Under the pieces are notes generated by a model. It was not told the DNA's origin, did no database searches, and worked only from the letters and a program-made list of their open reading frames with translations. A program made the translations under genes and the position numbers. From contig OZ345363.1 of the NCBI GenBank assembly GCA_977006965.1, positions 1,178,001 to 1,242,000 of the forward strand: DNA of 64,000 bases, read 5' to 3'. This document shows, piece after piece, positions 40,268 to 49,869 of the stretch; position 1 is the first letter of the stretch; every line of letters begins with the position of its first letter. This DNA is from Phymatolithon calcareum. Taxonomy: Eukaryota; Rhodophyta; Florideophyceae; Hapalidiales.

Positions 40268-40680
40268 CACTGCACCAGGGGAGTGTTATGCTCCCCTGAC
40301 TGTACGGTACTGTAAAAATAACGAACGTTCACGATACAGTGAGCGTACAAAATGATTGTTTTTTTGAGTCGGCTGTGTCAGGTGGCCTTGATCGCGATAG
40401 AGTTGCGCGTGGTGCGATCAATTTTTATCAACACAATTTTAGCAATTTGCTTTGGAAATTGGCAATTGCGTAGGACGTGCTCTAAGGAATAAACTCAAGT
40501 CGGCAGGTGCAGATCGTTATCGAAAATGAATGCAAGTCTAATCGCGGTCGAGACCAGGGCCAGAACTTTCGACATGGTATACAGTACGTTCTAGAGTCCA
40601 AAATAGGAACTGGCTTGGACGCATTCTGATGGCGGAGGAGCTTCGCTGGATGCGCCGTGTGATGCAACAGTGCATCAGAC

Positions 40681-41051
40681 CAGGGGAATGTTAAGGGGGG
40701 GAGAAACGCAGACCCTGTGTCATACCGTTTTTCCAAGATTATCATATATCGAGCCCTTTTGAAAAAGAAACATTAGGGCGAAGATCGCATCATAGAAATA
40801 CCAGAGAAATAAAAGGAAATCATGGGAACATTAGGAGTTCCTAATGTAGCGGCAGCTCTCGTTGCTCGACTCGTTTCTTGGTAAGAAATAACTAGAATTA
40901 AGGTTGGCGTCAAAGCTTTGGCGACAATTTTTGATACAGCGGTATCCTCATAAATCGCTATGCACAACGCGCGCCTCGTTTTTATTAGAATGTTTGTTAC
41001 GAAGTGATATGACACCGGGTTTGCGTTTCTCCCCCCCTTAACATTCCCCTG
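40681..41051. mobile_element. MITE with long GC-rich terminal inverted repeats
   Basis: 371-bp non-coding element. The left end CAGGGGAATGTTAAGG continues through a G-run and GAGAAACGCA; the right end is its complement, with near identity over about 45 bp. Flanked by the 7-bp direct repeat ATCAGAC (40674-40680 and 41052-41058). The CAGGG start resembles hAT termini, but hAT target duplications are normally 8 bp, so the superfamily is uncertain. Confidence 0.88.
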
Positions 41052-41055
41052 ATCA

Positions 41056-41120
41056 GACTAACAGCAGGGTCTGTGGGGCTTTTAAATAAACTTGAAAGGA
41101 AAAAAATGACTAACAGCAGG
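41056..41120 (+). mobile_element. Very short retroposed 3' end with target duplication
   Basis: The 13-bp GACTAACAGCAGG occurs at 41056-41068 and 41108-41120. Between them is a 39-bp insert holding GTGGGGCTTTTAAATAAAC and a purine-rich A-tail. This looks like a severely 5'-truncated retroposon insertion with its target duplication. Confidence 0.6.
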
Positions 41121-41901
41121 ATCAACACTCTGATTTGTTTGTTTTAAAAGCGTCTAAGATGTCAACTGGAGTAAGATGACTACATTTCGAAGAATGCTCT
41201 AAATTTCAAAAAAAATTACCTACGTGTCTGCAGACGCTCTGGTGGGGTACAAACACCCCTCGAGAAGGGAAAAAATTCCACTGTACTGTGTAACGCGGAG
41301 TCAGCTGATTGCCACTCAGGGGGCTTCATTTGGCAAAGAGGGTTCAGTTTCAGCCGAAGTGTTGACGACATGAAACATGGCAAGGACTTGATCTTGTGCT
41401 CTCTTTGTGAATTGTGATCTTTCCCCTGTGTCTGTCGACCACTCCGGTCCCTTTTGTGAGAGTCATAACTTTATTGTTTGGTTCAGGCAAGGTTGCTACT
41501 TATACCAATTCAGCAGTGCTTCAATACGTGTAACCACACTTGCCGATTGCCCGAATTAGGTGTATATTGCGTGCCCTATGTGGCCTTCGCAATGGGGCCT
41601 TCCTGAAACACAAGATAAGACTCGACGTATTTGGGGAAAGCGTGACTGATTTTTGTGCTTTTTAACCCCTGTGTGATCTGAAACACAAAATTTTTCGCGA
41701 GTCATTGGTAATAAAGACTGTAATTCCACCCGGGGAAGTGGGTTGGAAGATTCCACTTCTAGCATCTTGGGTGGAATCAGTACATGCTGGCAATACGGTC
41801 TAGCCGTGCAAGCAGAACAGAAAATGGCCACCGAGATCCAACGCTAGCCGACCATTCCGGGCTATATCTCTCATTTCACGCTTGCACACGCACGTAAGAT
41901 C

Positions 41902-43107
41902 ATGAGTTTGGCATTTCGTACTCTCATCGTCCTCACCATCATCCGGAGCCGCAGACCGGTGGCGCCGAAAAAGCTAATCAGGCAGATGTCGCCGCTCGAG
42001 CGCAGAAACCGTGACCGGCGTACTACCCGCACCGCTCTCCATCAACCTTCGATGTCTGCGTTCGCTGTGCTTTTCAGGTCGGGTTGCGACCAGTCCCTTA
42101 TCACCCTCACTGGATTCAATCATGATGCATTTAGCTATATTTTGGCGAAGTTTGAGGCAGTATACGACGCTTTCACGCCGTACTCAACTGATGGAAACAT
42201 AAAACGACTTCCTCCGATCGCAATGCGAAAGGGACGGCCAAGAACGCTGACGGCCACCCACTGTTTGGGCCTTGTTATGACATGGACAAGAAGTAGAGGC
42301 TCTCATACGGTGCTGTGCATGATCTTCGGAATCACAGGATCCGTTTGCTCCCTGTTTTTGCGCTTCAACCGGCGTGTTTTACTTCGTGTTTTGCGTAACG
42401 ACCAGTCGGCGGCGGTGAGAATGCCTAGCGACGCTGAAATTTCTGATTACAAGGAGGCTATAAATTCCAAGTACTCATTGCTCACAGATGTGTACGCAAC
42501 TGCTGAGAGACTGAAATTGACATTAGAGCAGACCGGCGACGCTGTTATTCAGTGCATGTTCTATAATGGTTGGACTCATGATCACTACGTTTCCAATATT
42601 TTCGTTTTTGCACCAAGTGGAGTCATCATTGCATGCGCTCTAAATGCGCCAGGGTCAATGCACGACTCAACTATTGCGGAATGGGGCAATGTATATAGCA
42701 AGATGGAAGAAGCATACAATCGGTGCGGTGGCCGAGTTGTTGTCGACTCAGCATTTAGCCAAGCAAAATATCCATTTCTGTGCAAGTCTTCACAAGACCA
42801 CGCTATCATCACTGACGACTTCAGTGAGATAGCTTGACATAAGCAGGCTACATCTTTGCGGCAAGCATCCGAGTGGGGTATGAGAGGGCTAAAAGGGTCA
42901 TTTCAAAGGTTAAAAGACCGGTTTCTCTACGAAGAACGCGGAGAGCGAAGAGCAATACTTGCGACAGTTGTTCATTTGTTCAATTTGAGGGCGAGGCTTG
43001 TTGGGCTGAACCAAATTCTTACTACATTTATGCCGCAACTTAGCGTAGAAGCTAACGGTCTGTTTGGGGTGAGTAGGATCTCAAAATTCCTCTTTACTGA
43101 TGTTTAA
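41902..43107 (+). pseudogene. DDE_Tnp_4-type transposase with one in-frame TGA
   Basis: Transposase of the nested element. ATG at 41902. Domain features are LLTDVYATAERLKL (first acidic region), NIFVFAPSGVIIACALNAPGSMHDS, GGRVVVDSAFSQAKYPFL (second Asp) and LRQASEWGMRGLKGSFQRLK (C-terminal Glu region). The reading frame is continuous from 41902 to 43107 apart from a single TGA at 42835-42837. That stop removes the last catalytic residue. The Asp-to-Glu order and GSMHDS motif match fungal and protist Harbinger-type nucleases. It ends near SRISKFLFTDV. Confidence 0.85.
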
Positions 43108-43427
43108 TTACTGGGAGATGACCGAGCGAATTCTCGACATAAATTCAAAGACGCCACCAAAGACTTAGAGTTTGGATCTTCTCCTTAACAAGAGCTACTG
43201 GCGTGCTTAATCGTCACAGTCGAGGGCATTTCCAGTAGTATCCGTGGTGGGAGTGTGTTCAGCGGCTGAGTGTCGATTTAAATGTTCGTTTTTCAAGAGC
43301 AACCATGACTTAAGCATCGGTTTATTCATTCTACAATAGACTATCACATGACAATCGTAACATCGTATTGAAGCCAAGAGCTTCAAAGCTCAATTTTTCT
43401 TGCTGAAGGAAACCATCATCATTTGCA

Positions 43428-44399
43428 TTAATTGATCATGCCTCTTATCCTCCCGATCACCCCTCGCTCTCTCCTCCGCTCTTCATCTCGCTGTTCGGCA
43501 CGATCCTTGCGCTCCTCTTCTCGCCGGTTTTGGTCTTGAACTATCTGTAACTTGAGAAGAATGGTCAACTCTCCACCATCGCTAGTTTCTCTTCGCATTC
43601 CGGATTGCCGTCGACGCACCAAGGGACGCGGGAGGGCCTGTTGTCTCTCTCGCGACGAATTGTTCCCGTTTTCACGCTCATGCACGGATACGCCATCATC
43701 ATTACTGTCGCCATCTTCGTCATCATTGCCCTTATCTTCTCCACTTGAAGTACCACTAAAATCTCCACTTACATCCTCGCCTTCGCCAACATCGGCACGC
43801 ACCACCATTTCGTTCCGGATTGTCTTGGCCCTCCTTACCTCGGGAAGAATCGTGGGGTCGCCAGTGGGAACATGCGTGCGGCACAGGGAGTTGAACTTCC
43901 GCCTCATCGTGTTTACGGTGCGGCCCATGCGCGGATAGAACAGCCCATGCTGTCGTTGTACATATTCCCATTCTTCCTTTCCTATTGGGAGAACATCTTA
44001 GAGTACATCTAAGAGGCTATCAAGCTCTTTCTTGAAGAACCCGACACCACGACTGCCATTCTTCTTTCTCTTCTTGGCCGAAGTGCGATGCGAAGATTCG
44101 GGAATTGCGCGGCGGGAGCGCCCTGTCGTTTCAGGGCCAGACGGTTGTGGAGGACGAGGTCGACCTATGCGCGACAATAAAACGGCATGGGAACCATTGA
44201 CAGAAAACGTTGGCTCCACACGATCAGGACTAGGCGCAAGATCATCTTCAGGAAGCGCTGAGTTGGCGTCTCTCTCCGCCGCGGGTATCTCGGATGTCGA
44301 TATTCTTTCTCGAAAAGGCGAAGACCTGGATGCCTTGGGTGAGCTCTCAGATCCTGTACCGCGCTCGTGCCGAACGATAGGAGAGGAAGGGGGCGCTTA
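43428..44399 (-). pseudogene. Myb/SANT-like partner protein with one in-frame TAA
   Basis: Open minus-strand frame from about 44399 to 43428, broken only by TAA at 43998-44000. It reads FFKKELDSLLDVL-stop-DVLPIGKEEWEYV, then GLFYPRMGRTVNTMRRKFNSLCRTHVPTGDPTILPEVRRAK. This is a trihelix-like DNA-binding domain, with an acidic middle and a charged, Arg/Glu-rich helical C-terminus (QNRREEERKDRAEQRDEERR). No ATG is in frame upstream. An overlapping frame with ATG at 44413 (MLLRHKR) suggests a further frameshift at the 5' end. It is convergent to the transposase. Confidence 0.7.
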
Positions 44400-44609
44400 T
44401 GACGCAATAGCATGCAATAGCTATGGGTGGAAGCACAGGCTAAATCCTAGCAGCTTTGACTACTGCTCATGTCGGAGAGAGGGCTGATCGAAAGCGAAAG
44501 GGAGATTAAATGGGATGGAGATATATGAGCGTGGAAGGATCAAGTTTGAGAGAGCGGAGTGCCAGCTTTCCACGATTCACTGTAAATCTCGTTTTGGGAC
44601 GGTACCAAA

Positions 44610-44644
44610 TTTTTCTCACTAGGGGGTGTCTCTAGTGAGAAAAA
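44610..44644. repeat. Hairpin with 13-bp arms near the right end of the nested element
   Basis: TTTTTCTCACTAG (44610-44622) pairs with CTAGTGAGAAAAA (44632-44644), 9-nt loop. It lies within 130 bp of the terminal repeat and could be subterminal structure of the transposon. Confidence 0.8.
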
Positions 44645-44885
44645 CTGCGTTTGCGACTACACAAAATGTGACAGGTGCCCAAAACGTGACAGGTTTAGTA
44701 CGCACAAATCTCGTTTCTGTGTTTTCAGGAAGGCCCCAATGATACCGTTACATGTTCAAATCTAGATATTACGCGTAGCCTGATATAGGCACATGCACTT
44801 TTTGCATGCAACGCGCCAGGAACACTACCCATGCAGTAAGCGCTATGGGTTTACAGCGCCCCATGATGTGCACAGCATGTACACA

Positions 44886-47800
44886 TTATTTCAGTCCCAA
44901 AGCGGTTAATGCCGTTTCAGCACACTTTTTCTTTGATTTTCGAAGAAAATCTGTTAGTTTTTCGGGTATGTCCTCATACAGTTCATGCAGTTTGTTCCAC
45001 GTCCAGTCTTGTTTGTCCGGTAGTCCCGTCCATTGAACTTGAACAAATATACCGTCTTCGGCTTTCCCTACGTCCAAAAGTTTCTCCACGATATCGTACT
45101 TTGCCTCCGAGTGCTCAACATGTTTGAAGAGCACATCAGATAACTCTTTTCCATCCAAATCCGCGCGATATAAAACCATTCGTGCGGCGTGAACTCTTTC
45201 TGTTTTGTTGTCCAGAATGCCAGTCACATCATATACCATTTCTCCGATAACTGCAGTTACCCGACGCGGACCGATCCACCGGAACATAAGTTTGTGGCCT
45301 TTGTCCTGAGCATGTCGCACGAGTACATAATCCGCGACGTGAAATACTGCCGACTGCAGGTTAGTTTTCTGGTTGTGCTTTCGGATTTGTTTCTCCCTGT
45401 TTCGAGTGACCTTTTCTGCCACAGCCTTGTGCATCTGGTCCAATGTAGATTGTAGCTTGTTGATTTCGATCAACTGAGCGACTCGAATTTGGTCCAACGC
45501 TTTCGCCGTTTTAAATGTTTCGTCGAGCCTTGGTTTGAGAAGAACCTTGTTAGGCTTCAGTCCTGTCATGACTTGTATTGGACACCTGTATCCGCCTTCT
45601 CCGTTGCTCTCCGACATTTTTAAGGGTGCCTCGTTGAGTGCAGACATTACTGGTCCGATCACCCACGGCCAGTCTTGAGGTCCGAGTTTCCACTCTGACA
45701 GCAGTGCTCGACAATCTGCCAAGATGTGACTCATGCAGGATTCCACAGTGTCATTGGTCCATGGTGAATACGCAACTGTGAATTTGTGCTGTATTTTGTA
45801 GTCACGTGCCAATGTGCCCATAATTTCGTTCTTGAAGTGAGATGCTTGGTCACTAACCCAGTACGACATGGTAGTATAAACTCGTATCCATCTGGATATT
45901 TCGGCTGCTGCTGTTGCTGCATCTGCGGTAAACGTAGGGCACAGCCATGTGTACGACGACAAATCATCACGCAGCACCAAAACATATTTGAGACCGTTCG
46001 ATCCCACAGCCATATAAAGAAAGTCAAAATTTAGAATTTCGTTCGGTTTCGATGCATGTAGTGTCATCGAGAGAGGTCTCGGAATGCGATTTCCTCCCTT
46101 TGCAGCCATACAATGAATGCAGTTCTTGACGAACTCCTTGCAGTCATCTTTTAAGGAATCCCAGTAAAACGTTTCAGCCAAGGCACTAGTAGTGCTTTCC
46201 ACTCCGCGATGCCCCGAGCAGCCGCAATGTGCGACAACCAACAGCTTTAACTGCACGTCGCTTGAATCATTTGGGATCCAAGTTCGATCATTTCGGCACC
46301 ACGTTCCGTCCGAGTCTTTGTAAGAGTCCTTAGGTAGATGCTCTTTCGCCTTAATTTGGGCGCTCTGGATCATCGAGTGTGATGGCCATTCAAATTTATC
46401 GTCCAGCGGAGATTGTAATATGTCTCGTTTTGAGATCAATGTTGTTATTCGGCGTGCTCTGCGCTTGCCGCGATACCCGACGAACCATCTGGTCATTATG
46501 TCTGCCATGATGTTCTTTTCACCGGACACATGTTCGATTGTGTGCATGAATCGGGAGAGGTACAAAGCCCATCGCTGCACTTTGGACACGATGTGCCTTC
46601 CCAGTGCCGGCTCCATTGCCTGTGGGTTGTACACAAACAGAAGATTGCGATGGTCGGTGAAAACATGTACATCATGCTCTGCGGCCAACATATAGTCCAG
46701 CTTCAAGAAGACTTGGTAGATTGAGAATGCTTCCTTTTCAAAGGTACTCCAATCGTATTCCGTATCGTTGAACGTTCCGCTCAAAAAAGCGAGTGGTTCA
46801 TGTTGTTCATCCAGCGGCTGTTTTTGCAGCTCTTCAGGATCACATTGGGTGCATACTGCTGCCCAATGTTCTTCGGATGCGTCCGTGAAGACACATAAAG
46901 TTTTCGAACTATCCCTGTGTGACAGAGCGACTGCTCTGCGGATTTTCTCTTGAAGAGTGTCGAATAAATCGGTGTGGCTTTGGTTCCAACCGAGTTCCGT
47001 CAGTTTGAAGGATTGGATTGATTTTTTCTTCCGTGATCCAGACTTCTTGTAGGCCTCCTCCAATAACAGTCCAAGTGGCTGAATCCTTTCGGCGAAGTCC
47101 GGTATGCAATTTGACATCCATTGCAAGCAATGCACGCACTGACACAGCTCGGATGCGACAACTGAATAATGTGCTTTCATCAACCCACTTAATCGTTGTG
47201 GATCGCACCGTACTCCGTCACCATCGATAACGCGACCGCACCAACGCACGCACAGAGTGTACAGTACTGACTTTGTAGCCGAGATTTTTAGACGTTTTTC
47301 TTGACAAGTCTTGAAAAAATGTTCAATCACATCCAATAGACCCTCCTCCGTTCGATTATGTAGGAGGAAGTCATCCAGCCATGCTTTCAAGTGATCTCGT
47401 ATATCCTTGAAACAGGTTTCAACCCTAGATTGGAAGTTAGCGCCACTGTTTGTGGCACCTTGCAAAGTTCTCGTTGGACTATACGTCCCATTTGGCGTCA
47501 TGAAGCTTTGGTACTCCTGACTCTCTTCTGATAGCGGTAGTTGCCAATAGCCGCTACAAAAATCGATCGTAGCGAAATGTCTGCTTCCAGAGAGATCCAA
47601 TAACTCACTGTCAATATGAGGCATCGGCCAGGCCACAGGAACGGTGCATGCGTTTACCCGGCGAAGGTCAAATGTGAGTCTAAAAAGTGCAGGTGGTGCC
47701 TTTGGCTCTAGGAGCGGTGCTGCAACCCACGATGCATTTTGGTTTTGGCAAACAAAGCCATATTCTTCCAGCTTATCCACATATTTAGCCATGAATTCAC

Positions 47801-48281
47801 GCTGATCCGGGGTGTACCGAGGCGCTCTGGCCATGTGAGGTGTGCTTCCTGGTCTTATTTCGACCTCCATAGGCGCCACTTGTGCTGGTGGATCATCTCC
47901 AAGTCGGATCCTGAAGATGTCACTATAGGTTCGGAGAAGTTTTTTCAATCTTTCTGCTCCGCTTAGGCTGATAGCATTGTCAATGGCCTTTTGCAGTAAA
48001 TTATTGAGTGAGCGATTGTGCTCTTCAACAGAGTCCTCCCCGAGGTCTAGCCAGCTTCCTTCCTCTGGGTCCGATGTATTTGTCTCCTCAAAACCTCGAT
48101 CAGCATGATAGACTCCATTCGACAAGTAGCGAGCAACAGTTCCTGTAGGGTAGTTTTTCTCAGGTAAGAGGTCATCCGCACCGATTTCTCGCCCCATTTT
48201 GTCACATGCAGCTTCAATAACTCCCTCAATGTCCAGGCCAAGCGCAATAAGTAAGGGCTGTCCGAGTAATGGAATGTCCAT
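44886..48281 (-). CDS. Gypsy-type Pol polyprotein: RT, RNase H, integrase, chromodomain (1131 aa)
   Basis: Replicates and integrates the LTR element. The N-terminus (DIPLLGQPLLIALGLD) looks like the end of an aspartic protease. RT follows: FRLTFDLRRVNACTV, FATIDFCSGYWQLPL and HLKAWLDDFLLH (WLDD in place of the usual YxDD). RNase H begins TLCVFTDASEEHWAAV, with HVFTDHRNLLFV. Integrase has an HHCC zinc-binding module (H-C-G-C-S-G-H-R-G ... CKEFVKNCIHCMA), a D-D-E core (LNFDFLYM, VSDQASHFKNE, YSPWTNDTVES) and a C-terminal GPRRVTAVIG segment. It ends in a chromodomain (YDIVEKLLDVG ... VQVQWTGLPDKQDWTWNKL), thought to direct integration to modified chromatin. The start is the ATG at 48281, 24 nt past the gag stop. 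No breaks seen. Confidence 0.95.
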   Translation of the reverse strand: MDIPLLGQPLLIALGLDIEGVIEAACDKMGREIGADDLLPEKNYPTGTVARYLSNGVYHADRGFEETNTSDPEEGSWLDLGEDSVEEHNRSLNNLLQKAIDNAISLSGAERLKKLLRTYSDIFRIRLGDDPPAQVAPMEVEIRPGSTPHMARAPRYTPDQREFMAKYVDKLEEYGFVCQNQNASWVAAPLLEPKAPPALFRLTFDLRRVNACTVPVAWPMPHIDSELLDLSGSRHFATIDFCSGYWQLPLSEESQEYQSFMTPNGTYSPTRTLQGATNSGANFQSRVETCFKDIRDHLKAWLDDFLLHNRTEEGLLDVIEHFFKTCQEKRLKISATKSVLYTLCVRWCGRVIDGDGVRCDPQRLSGLMKAHYSVVASELCQCVHCLQWMSNCIPDFAERIQPLGLLLEEAYKKSGSRKKKSIQSFKLTELGWNQSHTDLFDTLQEKIRRAVALSHRDSSKTLCVFTDASEEHWAAVCTQCDPEELQKQPLDEQHEPLAFLSGTFNDTEYDWSTFEKEAFSIYQVFLKLDYMLAAEHDVHVFTDHRNLLFVYNPQAMEPALGRHIVSKVQRWALYLSRFMHTIEHVSGEKNIMADIMTRWFVGYRGKRRARRITTLISKRDILQSPLDDKFEWPSHSMIQSAQIKAKEHLPKDSYKDSDGTWCRNDRTWIPNDSSDVQLKLLVVAHCGCSGHRGVESTTSALAETFYWDSLKDDCKEFVKNCIHCMAAKGGNRIPRPLSMTLHASKPNEILNFDFLYMAVGSNGLKYVLVLRDDLSSYTWLCPTFTADAATAAAEISRWIRVYTTMSYWVSDQASHFKNEIMGTLARDYKIQHKFTVAYSPWTNDTVESCMSHILADCRALLSEWKLGPQDWPWVIGPVMSALNEAPLKMSESNGEGGYRCPIQVMTGLKPNKVLLKPRLDETFKTAKALDQIRVAQLIEINKLQSTLDQMHKAVAEKVTRNREKQIRKHNQKTNLQSAVFHVADYVLVRHAQDKGHKLMFRWIGPRRVTAVIGEMVYDVTGILDNKTERVHAARMVLYRADLDGKELSDVLFKHVEHSEAKYDIVEKLLDVGKAEDGIFVQVQWTGLPDKQDWTWNKLHELYEDIPEKLTDFLRKSKKKCAETALTALGLK

Positions 48282-48304
48282 TTCTCCGGTTGAGACTTCT
48301 CACT

Positions 48305-49552
48305 TCAGGTCACGAATTTTAGCGACTTGCCGTGTCGAATTTTGAGCTCAGTTGTAACAGTACCCACGCGGTCGTACGTCACAAACAATTCTTCCTTGGT
48401 TTCTGATACCTTGACGGCGAGATAAAGTTTTTGCGGACGATTGAGTTTCCGTACCTCCACATTTGCACCTTGCGCCACCAAATCAGCCAATAGATCAGGA
48501 GGCATCAAGTTTATATCAGAGCCACTGTCAGCACATACGTTCCTTGTAACGCAGTTGGCGAAGGATGCAATTATCAATGTGCTTTTTCCTTCGCCTGATC
48601 CGGTTTCCGTATCTCTTGACGGAGAACCAATCTTTTTGACATTTTTGTCAGCTTTTCGTTTTTCACGATACTGTTTCATCAGTTTTTCTGCTTCTTCGGG
48701 GCTTGTAATTGGACGCTGTTTGATGTAACAGCGAATCCCCTTATTAACGTGTGTTTTGTTAAGACACAACGGTATGTTGGACTCTTTGGGCTTTGTGCCG
48801 CCGCCTTCAGTGGTTTTCTTAGACGGGTCCTTCTGTTGGTCTTGTTTTGAGCTGCTAGACGACTTGGGTTTCTGATATGCCACTTTGTCCTGAATTACAG
48901 CCTCTTTGCACAGTAGCGCGATATATTTTCTCAGTTCCTTCTTCAATCCGCCTTGGAATTCCAAGTGTGTTGCCATGGCATCCTTGAGGTTTTGAGGATA
49001 GAGATACGATTGGATAAACTTAATAGTTTTCTCAGGGTTTTTTCTTTTGAAGTCTCCATAACCTACACCGTTCAGCCTTGAAAAAATGTCACTGCATAGC
49101 TGCAACATCCGGGCCTTGGGGTCTACGATCTCCATGGGAACACGAAGACCTCTCAGTGCGGCTTTTATGACGTTTGGATTAACTTCGTCACCGTCTTTCT
49201 TTTTCACCAAACTCTTGATGTATGTTTCGATATGGCTTGACGTAAGGTTTTCGAGTAACACATTGGGTGCAATATCCTCGAATTCGCCCAGAAAATGCAT
49301 GTTTTCTAGAAGAGTCCTGTCGATAGACACCTTGTAGGACGCCACCGACATTGAAGGGATCTCTTTTTGTTTTTCGGCAACCTCGTCTTCATACCGTGCG
49401 CGCTCCTTTAGGAATGTCGCGACTTTCTTCGGGTCCACACTTCGTAACACCGGATGACTTACTGGCTCAAAAAGAGCAACATTTGCATTGGTAGTTTCTT
49501 CACTTTCTTCTTCCGAATTCATCCTTCGCGAAGCCGATCGTGTAGTCACCAT
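48305..49552 (-). CDS. Gag-protease ORF of the gypsy element (415 aa)
   Basis: The first ~330 residues are Gag-like and mostly helical, with a Lys/Ser-rich linker near 240-270; no CCHC zinc knuckle is visible. The C-terminal ~85 residues contain an aspartic protease active site (VCADSGSDINLMPPDLL, DSG motif). The protease's usual later part is not here but at the N-terminus of the downstream pol ORF. The start is the ATG at 49552, shortly after the 5' LTR. The stop is TGA at 48305-48307. Confidence 0.88.
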   Translation of the reverse strand: MVTTRSASRRMNSEEESEETTNANVALFEPVSHPVLRSVDPKKVATFLKERARYEDEVAEKQKEIPSMSVASYKVSIDRTLLENMHFLGEFEDIAPNVLLENLTSSHIETYIKSLVKKKDGDEVNPNVIKAALRGLRVPMEIVDPKARMLQLCSDIFSRLNGVGYGDFKRKNPEKTIKFIQSYLYPQNLKDAMATHLEFQGGLKKELRKYIALLCKEAVIQDKVAYQKPKSSSSSKQDQQKDPSKKTTEGGGTKPKESNIPLCLNKTHVNKGIRCYIKQRPITSPEEAEKLMKQYREKRKADKNVKKIGSPSRDTETGSGEGKSTLIIASFANCVTRNVCADSGSDINLMPPDLLADLVAQGANVEVRKLNRPQKLYLAVKVSETKEELFVTYDRVGTVTTELKIRHGKSLKFVT

Positions 49553-49587
49553 ACACGACCAACAGACGCAGGTTCAGTTCGTTCCCC

Positions 49588-49869
49588 TGTGTCTGCCGAC
49601 CACTCCGGTCCCTTTTGTGAGAGTCATAACTTTATTGTTTGGTTCAAGCAAGGTTGCTACTTATACCAATTCGGCAGTGCTTCAATACGTGTAACCACAC
49701 TTGCCGATTGCCCGAATTAGGTGTATATTGCGTGCCCTATGTGGCCTTCGCAATGATACCGTTACATGTTCAAATCTAGATATTACGCGTAGCCTGATAT
49801 AGGCACATGCACTTGTTGCATGCAACGCGCCAGGAACACTACCCATGCAGTAAGCGCTATGGGTTTACA
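49588..49869 (-). repeat. 5' LTR of the gypsy element
   Basis: 282 bp, intact. It carries the undisturbed CGCAATGATACC site that the 41594-44737 element hit in the 3' LTR. Confidence 0.93.

Larger units (their letters stand above)
37317..40482 (-). mobile_element. PIF/Harbinger DNA transposon, copy 2 (intact, opposite orientation)
   Basis: 3166 bp, the same length as copy 1. Termini are the same GAGCACGTCC / GGACGTGCTC repeats and the target duplication is again TAA (37314-37316 and 40483-40485). Both genes are open. Only a handful of base differences from copy 1 are visible, so the two copies descend from a very recent transposition. They lie about 34 kb apart in inverted orientation. Confidence 0.96.
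41594..44737 (+). mobile_element. Second PIF/Harbinger-type transposon, inserted in the 3' LTR
   Basis: 3144-bp element with ends GGGGCCTTCCTGAAA and the complement TTTCAGGAAGGCCCC, flanked by the 3-bp duplication AAT (41591-41593 and 44738-44740). It encodes a DDE_Tnp_4-like transposase (plus) and a convergent Myb-like protein (minus), unrelated in sequence to the 3166-bp Harbinger copies. Each ORF carries one in-frame stop, so this copy is probably dead. Confidence 0.92.
41427..44855 (-). repeat. 3' LTR, split by the nested Harbinger-like element
   Basis: LTR pieces 41427-41593 and 44741-44855 flank the element at 41594-44737. The AAT at 44738-44740 is the duplicated target. The uninterrupted counterpart is the 5' LTR around 49752-49756. 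Confidence 0.93.
41427..49869 (-). mobile_element. Ty3/gypsy-type chromodomain LTR retrotransposon (with nested insertion)
   Basis: The 5' LTR (49588-49869) and 3' LTR (41427-41593 plus 44741-44855) are both 282 bp when the nested element is removed, and differ at about four positions. They start TGTAAACCC and end CAGACACA in element sense. A short polypurine tract (ATGGGGCGC) precedes the 3' LTR. Two ORFs (gag-protease and pol) are open. The net element length is about 5.3 kb. No matching target duplication is visible at the outer ends (left flank TCCCC, right flank GAATG), so one side may have been rearranged. Confidence 0.95.

Noticed and set aside
41594-44737. TGA at 42835 as evidence of stop-codon reassignment
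   Set aside because: Cellular genes here end in ordinary stops (TGA ends the retroelement recombinase and gag ORFs) and contain no internal TGA, so a nonsense mutation is simpler.
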